Shown: positions 56,005-64,000 of the stretch, piece after piece
How positions within the stretch are numbered: position 1 is the first letter of the stretch
How the letters are laid out: each line of letters begins with the position of its first letter
DNA from: Pseudo-nitzschia pungens
Taxonomy: Eukaryota; Bacillariophyta; Bacillariophyceae; Bacillariales; Bacillariaceae
DNA: 64,000 bases
Direction: 5' to 3'
NCBI GenBank assembly: GCA_037355855.1
Contig: CM074759.1
Span: 7,254,001-7,318,000 of the forward strand
Notes under the pieces: model-generated
What the model was told of the DNA's origin: nothing
Databases searched by the model: none
The model's input: the letters and a program-made list of their open reading frames with translations, nothing else
Position numbers and translations under genes: made by a program

Positions 56005-57600
56005 TATTATCGTTGGGGTTTGACGCGTTGCTGCTGCTTGGTCCTTGCTGTCCCCCCTGTATTATCGACGCGTTTGTATTGTCGACGCGTTGCTGCTTGC
56101 TGCTTGCTGTCCCCCCCTGTATTATCGACGCGATAGTTCTTTAAAAATATTCACGTGTATTATTCCCCCTGTATTATCGACGCGTTGCTGCTTGCTGTCC
56201 CCCCTGTATTGTCGACGCGTTCGTTGCTGCTTGCTGTCCCCCCTGTATTGTCGACGCGTTCGTTGCTGCTTGCTGTCCCCCCCCCCTGTATTTTCGACGC
56301 GTTCGTTGCTGCTTGCTGTCCCCCCTGTATTATCGACGCGTTGCTGCTTGCTGCTGCTTGTTGTCCCCCCCTGTATTATCGACGCGTTGCTGTTTGCTGC
56401 TTGCTGTCCCCCCCCTGTATTATCGACGCGTTGCTGCTTGCTGCTGCTTGCTGTCCCCCCCCTGTATTATCGACGCGTTGCTGTTTGCTGCTTGCTGTCC
56501 CCCCCCTGTATTATCGACGCGTTGCTGCTTGCTGCTGCTTGTTGTCCCCCCCTGTATTATCGACACGTTGCTGTTTGCTGTTTGCTGTCCCCCCTGTATT
56601 ATCAACGCGTTGCTGCTGCTTGCTGTTTGCTGTCCCCCCTGTATTATCGACGCGTTGCTGCTTGCTGCTGCTTGCTGTCCCCTCTGCTGTATTATCGACG
56701 CGTTGCTGCTGTTTGCTGCTTGCTGTTTGCTGTCCCCCCTGTATTATCGACGCGTTTCTGCTTGCTGTCCCCCCCTGTATTATCGACGCGTTGCTGCTTG
56801 CTGTCCCCCTTGTATTGTCGACGCGTTCGTTGCTGCTTGCTGTCCCCCCCTGTATTATCGACGCGTTGCTGTTTGCTGCTTGCTGTCCCCCCCTGTATTA
56901 TCGACGCGTTGCTGCTTGCTGCTGCTTGTTGTCCCCCCCTGTATTATCGACGCGTTGCTGTTTGCTGCTTGCTGTCCCCCCCCTGTATTATCGACGCGTT
57001 GCTGCTTGCTGCTGCTTGTTGTCCCCCCCTGTATTATCGACGCGTTGCTGTTTGCTGCTTGCTGTCCCCCCCCTGTATTATCGACGCGTTGCTGCTTGCT
57101 GCTGCTTGTTGTCCCCCCCTGTATTATCGACGCGTTGCTGTTTGCTGCTTGCTGTCCCCCCCCTGTATTATCGACGCGTTGCTGCTTGCTGCTGCTTGTT
57201 GTCCCCCCCTGTATTATCGACGCGTTGCTGTTTGCTGTCCCCCCTGTATTATCAACGCGTTGCTGCTGCTTGCTGTTTGCTGTCCCCCCTGTATTATCGA
57301 CGCGTTGCTGCTGTTTGCTGTTTGCTGTCCCCCCTGTATTATCGACGCGTTGCTGCTGTTTGCTGTTTGCTGTTTGCTGTCCCCCCTGTATTATGGACGC
57401 GTTTCTGCTTGCTGTCCCCCCCTGTATTATCGACGCGTTGCTGCTTGCTGTCCCCCTTGTATTGTCGACGCGTTCGTTGCTGCTTGCTGTCCCCCCTGTA
57501 ATGTCGACGCGTTTGTTGCTGCTTGCTGTCCCCCCTGTATTATCCACGCGTTGCTGCTTGCTGTCCCCCCCTGTATTATCAACGCGTTGGTTGCTGCATG
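56005..57600. repeat. Minisatellite of E3 (TGTATTATCGACGCGTTGCT units)
   Basis: About 1.6 kb of 35-50-base units, CCCCCTGTATTATCGACGCG followed by TTGCTGCTTGCTG, with variable C-runs and insertions. Two alternating unit types form a higher-order pattern around 56870-57230. The three overlapping plus frames and the minus frames here are artefacts. Confidence 0.93.
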
Positions 57601-58279
57601 CTGTCACTTTTGTGTGATTGATGATTGAAGTACATCTGATTAAAAATTATTTGTTATGTTGAGTCAAATGTGTCAAATGTGTAAAATGGAATGAAAGGGT
57701 GACGAGGGACTGAATATCAGGGTCTAGATCAGAACATTTTCCTGAAAACGATGCGGGGATCGAGAAAAAGGAGAAATAAGGTTGAGAATAATGGAAAAAA
57801 GGTTGTGAAATAAAAAATTGGGGTCGCATTTTTCTGAGACAAGTCGCCATTGGGTCGCGATCCGGTCGCGATTGGTCGCGATGGGTCGCGAACCAGTTTT
57901 CGGACGCAGCTCTGATTTGGACGCTGACAGCATCAATAGCAACAGCTCTAATTCGGACAGTGACAGCGACGCTGACTCCGAAAAAGAAACAGAAAAAGAG
58001 CAAGAGCCATCCGGTGGCAAAAGAAAATACAACAATCCCTGCAGAATTCCGGGACACGACCACGATTGGTCCGAGTGTCCAAAGAACAGATATTCCAAAA
58101 GAAATAAGAGCAATAGCAGCAACAACAGCACTGCTACGACTCCTAGCAATGGAACTGGAAGCACTGCTTCAACGGAATCGCTTCAAGCCCACGTAAAGCA
58201 AGCAATTGAATCATACTGCTTGCAACATGGAGGACGCGTCGAGAGAGACTTCGATGGCAATCTCCAATGGCAACCATAG

Positions 58280-59356
58280 CCACTTGAACAAAAGCAACAA
58301 TGAACAAACGGATCACAGTATCCAGCACCGTGCCTTCAGCTCCCCTGGAACTGAATGCCAGCTCAGCCCTGCTGACTGGGAAGACGCATGGAGGAGAACT
58401 CCCAAGAAAAGAGGGGAAGGAACCTACAGAGATGAGCCCTGTTGCAAACAGTTCAAACTAAAATCCAAAGCGCTCCAGTCCGCTCCAACGTGACGGCAAC
58501 GACAATCAACCAAATAAAATAAAAGATTCAAAAATGGCAAATACAAATAACAGCAAAAGGTTCGGACGCGAACTAATTGCAAGGGTACAGACGCTAAAGC
58601 CATGAATCATGAATCAACCAATCGAATCAATATCGACTATCGATAGGGTACAGCAGCAACAACAAGGCCAACCTTGTTCCGGACAAACAAATAGTCCACA
58701 GGGAGCTCCAAAAATAAGAGAGCAATCCCACAAAAACCATATTCAAAACCCACAGAGGTGCTCTGGAGTTACAAAATTCAAAACTCCAATCGACTGCTGC
58801 AAATACACCCAAACAAAAGACCGGACAAAGTATACCGCAAATCGCAACGCATTCCGAATGTAATTCCATACTAACAATGCGTCCCCTCTCTGCTTTTACA
58901 TATAATTGCAGACACACAGCGCAAATAACACATCCAACGCTCGGCTTTTCACCTACCTAACTCCTATTACAGGAGGTGTTTTTATGCCTACCAAGAGCAA
59001 TCACTTTTCAAATCCACCGATTTTCAAATCAGCTCCACTACCCCGAGAGGTACATCACAGTTGGGGGAGGAAAAGAATTTTCTTCGAACTCTTTTTCTAT
59101 TTTTACCATGTCTTTCCGAACCTTCTCAAGAACAAGAAACAAAAATCTTCAATTTTCAGTATCACGAAGAACCTTCTTCAATCCCACTTCAATCTACATT
59201 ACCATATATCTTCTGAAATATCTCAAAGGGCATACATCATCTTCAACCGGTTCTCCGAACAAGCATATCTCTTTTCCAAACGTATTGTACTGAACTACAA
59301 CTCCGAACCATTTGTATTTAATCACATGCAAACTTCACCTAATCATTGGGGAACTA
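58280..59356 (+). other. Remnant pol leader and unassigned interior of B5
   Basis: 58320-58500 resembles the start of family B pol (PGTECQLSPADWEDAWRRTP in a shifted frame). The rest, to 59356, shows no RT, RNase H or integrase motif. A frame at 58906-59361 has no recognisable family. A weak polypurine tract ATTGGGGAACTA precedes the 3' LTR. Confidence 0.5.
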
Positions 59357-59694
59357 TGTGACGGGCTGGTGTAGGCATCCCTACGAGAGACTCTAAATGA
59401 TTATTGAATCCCACATGTGCTCCAATACACAAGAATATGTATGATATTCACGTATATATACTGAATATTCAACGTACAAGAATAAACATACAATTCAAAC
59501 AAAGATTCCCATGACTCGACGATTATTGATATTATGTCCGACGAACAATTATATGATTGTTCGATCATCCATTCCATACTCAAGAAATCATTCCCATCTC
59601 GTAAAGTATTCATCCATTCTCTTTTGTAACACAATTTATTAACCTTTCATCTTTAGAATACTCCTATCGTGTATTTCTACTCTAGACCGTAACA
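59357..59694 (+). repeat. 3' LTR of B5
   Basis: 338 bp; differs from the 5' LTR at CCTGC versus CCCAC near position 56. Confidence 0.93.
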
Positions 59695-59699
59695 ACGAG

Positions 59700-61373
59700 T
59701 ACTATTTTTGCACAGAGCTACTGCACCGGTAGTACAGGTTAGGTTAGTACCTGGTAGAAGTACAAGTACTATCTTACTTCTACTACTACTACCAATTATT
59801 ATCACTGGTTCTCCTCTTACGTACGTATGTAGCATACGTAAATACATGTTTGTTTATGAAGATATTCAAGGTGCTATGGACTGCACTAAGGCTCCTGTGT
59901 AGGAGAGTGTACTGGGGCTACAGGCAGCAGCATCCAGTAGCTGACTAACAGGTGCTGAGCTGAGGGTTGAGCTGTGTGCTAAATGGTTAGCAACAGGCTT
60001 AGCAAGAATAGGCTTGGCAACAGGCTTAGCAACAGGTCTGGCAACAGGCCTAGCAACAGACCTATCCTGCTTAGTATGGGTGCTAACAGAAGTTACTAGG
60101 GCCGTCGCGTACGATTTGTACCAATCGTACGTACCCCGAGTATAGCACCTGTAATGGTATAGCTAGATGCTACAGGGTTAGGGTTGCTAAGGCTACGAGA
60201 TACTGAAAGATGCTAACCTACCATGATACCATGCTAAGATACTATGCTACCGCCGGGGTCAGGTCATTGGTGTATAATATGTACTATGACCGGATACCCA
60301 GCCCAGACAGTTACCCAATGCGCTAGCACACGTTTGAATTTGTTAATTAAGCGGAGCTACGCTACGAATCGGAGTTACGCTACTCCGTGCGCTACTCCGT
60401 AGAATACAGTACCAGAGCTACAGAGCTCTGTTATTATACGAGTTATTGGAATGCTGTCACGATACGATACGATACAGAGCTGAGCTGCGCTCAACTCCCT
60501 TTATTCACTCTTTCTTTTATACTCTAAATTAAACACCTATCATGCCCTCCCCTTTCGATCGATTCCAATGTACCTCTAGGGAAGTACCTTGTAGTAACTA
60601 AGTGTATGCAATAGAACCTGAACAGTGCCCACTGTAGACTCACGATTTGCCAGGACTTTATGTATTATTATTGTTAGGGCTTTCCCCTATTTTTCAGACG
60701 AGTACGAGTCGATTAAGTTCTACGAAGATTGCTGACGAGCAAATATCAACCAGTTTATCAGACCCACCGCTTGACCCAACGAACCGGGACGCCGGCTAGA
60801 GCGCGTGAAGAAATCCAGCTGGCTGATCACCACTGGCATCCATGCCTACACTTGTAACAACACAGAACAAGGTTGTTAAGTAATAAGAAACAGAAACTGC
60901 GCAACAGTATCGCGCATAGAAAACAGAAAGACAGCGCAACAGTACCGCGCATAGAAAACAGAAAGAAGCCGCGCAACAGTACCGCGCGGCGCGCCCAGAG
61001 GTGCGCAAGATATTGAAGTATCCAAAGAACACATCCAAAGAACACGGTTGAAGTAAAGTATTAACCAACCGAAGAACATAAACAACTGAGCAACATACAA
61101 TTATCGAGAGTTATCATGTAAAAGAGAGAAAACACATGATTCAATAGATAGAACAATAAGAGCTCATAATTTCCAGTTATACAACTTGTCGATTAACAGT
61201 CGCAGATCGCAATACTCTACTACACGAATTATTCAACCGACGCGTTATTCGATACTCAACATTTCGAAACACGCACGATTGAAAATTTTTTATTTTTAAT
61301 TGGAACACGATCATACCCTAAAACTAACTACCTATATCTTACCACATATAAAAAAAAAAAAAAATATTCCAAC
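59700..61373. other. Non-coding stretch, right part probably the leader/LTR of element F
   Basis: No gene recognised. At about 60000-60062 a ~12-base motif (TTAGCAACAGGC) repeats five times. At 60898-60990 three copies of a ~33-base unit contain GCGCAACAGTACCGCGCATAG. An LTR for F may lie between about 60455 and 61200, but no second copy is available to fix its ends. Confidence 0.4.
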
Positions 61374-62298
61374 ATGTCCTTCAACGCTGACCTATCTGTC
61401 GACACCAACGCAACCCCATACCACTTCTCTTTCACCCAAGCGATTACAGGAGCAATCAAATGGTTGTTTACACCTACACCTGCACAGCCCACGGGTACAG
61501 AAGAGAACCTACGAGACAAGATCAAGAAACTCGAGAAGGAACTTGAAAAGAAAGAAGAACGCAAAGGGTTTCAGACACTCCGTGTAGGAGACGTGAAAAC
61601 ATTTGACGGGTGCCAATCCAACTGGATCAGATGGAAAGCTGAAGCGGAGAGTGTGTTACACGGTACTGGCTTCAAAAAGGTCATGACCAGCAGAGAGGAA
61701 GCCAGCAAGGACCCCAATCGAAACAACGTTTTGTACTCCACCATCGCAGCGGCCACATGCAACGGGCGCGCATATTCCCAGGTTACCCGTTATCAAGATG
61801 AGACTGATGGCCATGGTGCATGGAATGAACTCCTTGACTGGTATGACTCAAAATCTCAGCAAGAATCCCATGCAGAGACACTCCGTTTGAAGCTCTCGAA
61901 CGTCAAATTATACGAAGGCGGAGATATTGCAGATTATATTAATCGATTTGAGCTGATATACTACGAGCTCCACCCTATCCCAAATTTTGGCATTCGAGAA
62001 TGTGAAGCCAAGAGCCTTTTCATACAGAATATCCATGACTCTTCTCTGGATTATACAACCAACAGCATGGTGGAACATCAGTCCACTCTGACCCTGAAAG
62101 ACCTTGTCCTGAAACTCTGTAAGCAAGAACAAGCGAATATTCGGAAAGGGATTGCCCGTCGTGCCGAAGCCAAACGCCGACAAGAATTGGCATTCCAGTT
62201 CCAATATGAGGGCAAGCGCCGACGCATTGATGGACAAATGGGTCAAGGGACCCTCTCCTTGGGCGGAACTACACTTCATCCTAACATGCTTGGTATTC
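61374..62298 (+). pseudogene. 3'-truncated gag of retroelement family F
   Basis: ATG 61374 (MSFNADLSVDTN) after an A-rich leader. It has a coiled coil (DKIKKLEKELEKKEERKG), then a retrotransposon gag-type region (FDGCQSNWIRWKAEAES, WNELLDWYDSKSQQESHAETLRLKLSNVKLYEGGDIADYINRFE is read over positions 61810-61950), then a Lys/Arg-rich stretch. The frame stays open to 62408 only because it runs by chance into antisense family B pol from about 62299. The knuckle and everything downstream are missing. Family membership beyond 'LTR-retrotransposon gag' is not certain. Confidence 0.7.
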
Positions 62299-63790
62299 TC
62301 AATCTTGGTGAAATGGGTATACTTGCCATGCTTGTTCATGATATCTTGTATCCTTGGTATGGGATAAGGTCTTCTTTCAAGGAGTTCATTCAGTTCCCTG
62401 AAGTCTGATACCCATCTAACTCTGTTGTCTTTCTTTGGAACAATAAAGGTTGGGAATGCCCATTCAGCTGGTCCATTGCACCTCTTGAGTACTCCATCAT
62501 TACAAAGATTCTGGAGCTCCCTTTTGAATAGGTCTTCTCTTTTGTATGCAACTGGATAGGGCTTCTTATGTATGGGCTTGGATCTGGGCTTCAGTCTTAG
62601 AGAGATCTTCTTGTGTGGATACTTCCCTAATTCTCCATTGAAGACGTTAGGATACTTGCTTAGTATTGCTTGGAACTGCTGTTGCTCTTCATTGGACATG
62701 TGGGACTGTTGTTGTGCAACTGTAGATGGATCTGTTTCTTGGTAGGCTCTGTCGAGGATCACCTTGGACTTGTATGGATTCGCGAAGGATAGATCATCAG
62801 CAAAGAGTTCGGCGTCTTCTAGTTCTTCCATGAGCATGGTATGGTTGTCATGGTATAAGGAGGTGTCCTTCATAGGAATGGTTCTGTCCATCCACTGAAC
62901 TGCTCCCTCTTTGAATAGGAGATTGATCTTTGCTAGGTGGAGGAAGTCTCTGCCCAGTATCAGATCATATTTGCAGTTGGGGGAATGGAAGAGCCTTGCC
63001 TCTTGTCGGTCAATGTTGTAGTTGCCAAACTCCTGTAGCTTGATGTTCTTCATGATAATATACTCGGTTGTGTCAAAGCTTCCATTTGCTGTAGTAGTTA
63101 GGACTTGATGCTTGCTCCGGAGTGGCATTGTGCCAAATGGTATGGCTCGTTTGTTAATTAGGGTTCCGGAAGATCCACTATCGAGTAGTGCAAGTAGTGG
63201 TCTTGATTTCGTTGGTATGCCTTGTATATACTGTACTGTAGTTAAAAGAATAGGAGCACGTTGCTCTTATTCGATGCCTGTTCTGCTGTATTTTTGTTTG
63301 TATTTCCAGCAGGTGACAGCAGCTTTAAATAATTTTGCTCCAACGCACCTCCTTTGGTGTATTCTTTGGAGTTTTGGGTATTGCAATAGAGATTTTTGGC
63401 TGTACCCGTGGACCAATTCCTTGCCAGGGATAAGAGTGGTCTATTTATTGCTGCTGTTCTACTATCTTTCGCGTCTGTTGTACCCTTGGATAGATTCGTT
63501 TGATTTCGATTCGCATCCATGTTGTTCGGATTAGGATCCATGTTCGTATCGTTCGTTCCGGAGAATCGAACTGTTTTTGTTTTTGCTGCGTTTGCAGGCT
63601 TTGCTGAGCTTTCAACAGGAATACTCCATCCTGTAGGTTCCTTCCCCTCTTTATCTGGGAGATCTCCTCCATGCATCATCCCAGACAGCAGGGCTGAGCT
63701 GGCATCCAGTTCCTGGGGAGCTGGAGGCAAGGTGATTGCTGGTTTTGGTGAAGCTCGGGGCTTCTTTCGGGGCTTGGAGCCATGAAGAAG
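62299..63790 (-). pseudogene. pol fragment of B8 (leader, PR, start of RT)
   Basis: Contains the Ser/Asn-rich leader, the protease (D-S-G retained on the coding strand at about 63175) and RT up to IQDIMNKHGKYTHFTKI. One C is missing near 63257 relative to B4, shifting the frame between SNV and APILL. The YIDD box is absent because of the truncation. Confidence 0.82.
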
Positions 63791-64000
63791 TCAGGGGAGC
63801 CACACAAGTTCCCCATCGATACTTCTTTCAGTGTGTCCACCATGTTCGGAATGGTATGATTCCATTGCTGCTTTCATGTGGGCTTGGAAGGACTCATTGC
63901 TTCCAGAGGCATAGTGAGCATGGGTATGAAAGGTCTCTCCTGTTCCTGTTTTTGGATGAGTGCTGCTCTTGTTGTAGTTCTTGGAGAACTTGTTCTTCAG
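63791..64000 (-). pseudogene. gag C-terminal part of B8 (cut by window edge)
   Basis: Reads toward ERSIDGELVWLP and UGA at 63791-63793; upstream residues match the B gag tail (SNESFQAHMKAAMESYHS-like). The remainder lies outside the window. Confidence 0.75.

Larger units (their letters stand above)
51809..57906. mobile_element. Inverted-repeat element E3 (6.1 kb)
   Basis: Terminal inverted repeats of at least 23 bases starting CGTCCGAAAACTGGTTCGCG at both ends, flanked by CA on each side (51807-51808 and 57907-57908), probably a 2-bp TSD. Subterminal regions are rich in CGCGACC. The interior holds a reversed remnant of the 3' end of the gene seen at 20222-21857 (about 52619-52700), CGTCGTCC repeats (52320-52620), a 181-bp array and a large minisatellite. 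No intact gene, so probably non-autonomous. Superfamily unknown. Confidence 0.75.
51109..58279 (+). pseudogene. gag of B5, one UGA and split by E3
   Basis: ATG 51109 (MAGLYRDPPINYIPSFK). UGA at 51502-51504 sits in MHTYL-TLKK, where relatives have CGA. The frame is then open to 51808, is broken by E3, and resumes exactly in frame at 57909 (removing E3 plus a 2-base CA duplication gives N-N-S-S-D-L-D). The C-terminal part has Ser/Asp-rich repeats, the CHHC knuckle CRIPGHDHDWSEC and the end GNLQWQP with UAG (58277-58279), unlike the UGA of other B copies. Confidence 0.82.
50504..59694 (+). mobile_element. Family B derivative with gag but no pol (B5), interrupted by E3
   Basis: LTRs 50504-50841 and 59357-59694 (338 bp each, two differences noted) with a perfect TSD ACGAG (50499-50503 and 59695-59699). 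Without E3 it is about 3.1 kb. It carries a gag, a remnant of the pol leader and no protease, RT or integrase motif. This is a non-autonomous gag-bearing LTR element, presumably mobilised by enzymes from full-length B copies. Confidence 0.88.
62299..64000 (-). mobile_element. Ty3/gypsy family B, copy B8, 3' truncated, runs off the window
   Basis: Minus-strand pol from mid reverse transcriptase (62299) through protease and leader, then UGA (63791-63793) and the C-terminal part of gag to the window edge. Closest to B1 (shared SLYHDN-TMLMEELEDAEL). The 3' part is replaced by element F. Confidence 0.88.

Noticed and set aside
56045..57628. 527-, 448- and 434-codon ORFs rich in Cys, Leu and Pro
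   Set aside because: They overlap in three frames across a minisatellite; composition is that of the repeat.
61908..62298. Extension of B8 pol to 61908
   Set aside because: Left of about 62299 the minus frame is antisense to F gag; similarity to pol stops there.

Overview
This is a eukaryotic nuclear window, most likely from a diatom (inference). Three things point that way. Its two host genes have short GT-AG introns. One of them starts with a secretory-type signal followed by an A-x-A-F style site, as in the plastid presequences of algae with red-derived plastids. The Ty1/copia and Ty3/gypsy elements look like those reported from diatom genomes. There are no prokaryotic operons, no CRISPR and no recognisable rRNA or tRNA gene. 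About 85-90% of the window is transposable elements and their tandem repeats, many of them nested.

Layout. 1-1255: piece of a repeat-rich non-coding element (family D). 1256-5501: 3'-truncated minus-strand Ty3/gypsy copy of family B (B1). 5991-8058 and 8061-10559: two truncated B copies facing each other (B2 plus, B3 minus). 10574-18484: a second D copy flanked by an 18-bp direct repeat and interrupted by a complete Ty3/gypsy element of another family (A, 12388-18249) with identical 194-bp LTRs and 5-bp target duplications. 18503-22293: fragments of unrecognised, probably transposon-borne genes, one with an intron. 22310-25223: B pol scraps, a partial inverted-repeat element (E2) rich in minisatellites, and a partial B LTR. 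25449-31119: full-length B element (B4) with open gag and pol. 31125-37454: the only host-like island. It holds an EF-hand plus methylglyoxal synthase fusion (33055-35021, plus), a perfect 73-bp inverted repeat, and a convergent plastid-type protein with two GST-N/thioredoxin-like domains (35850-37454, minus). 38113-46665: full-length 8.55-kb Ty1/copia element with only 98-bp LTRs, nested in a small inverted-repeat element. 46885-49090: foldback-like element containing about 87 copies of a 12-bp repeat. 50504-59694: a family B derivative with gag but no recognisable pol, with TSDs, interrupted in frame by a 6.1-kb inverted-repeat element (E3). 61374-62298: truncated gag of another family (F), fused to an inverted B copy (B8) that runs off the right edge.

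In families A and B and in the copia element, gag and pol lie in one reading frame separated by a single UGA, which suggests stop-codon readthrough or reinitiation. LTR pairs differ by 0-2 positions, so several insertions are recent. Many truncated copies carry UGA codons where related copies have CGA, as expected from CpG decay. The host-like item of greatest interest is the calcium-binding/methylglyoxal synthase fusion.
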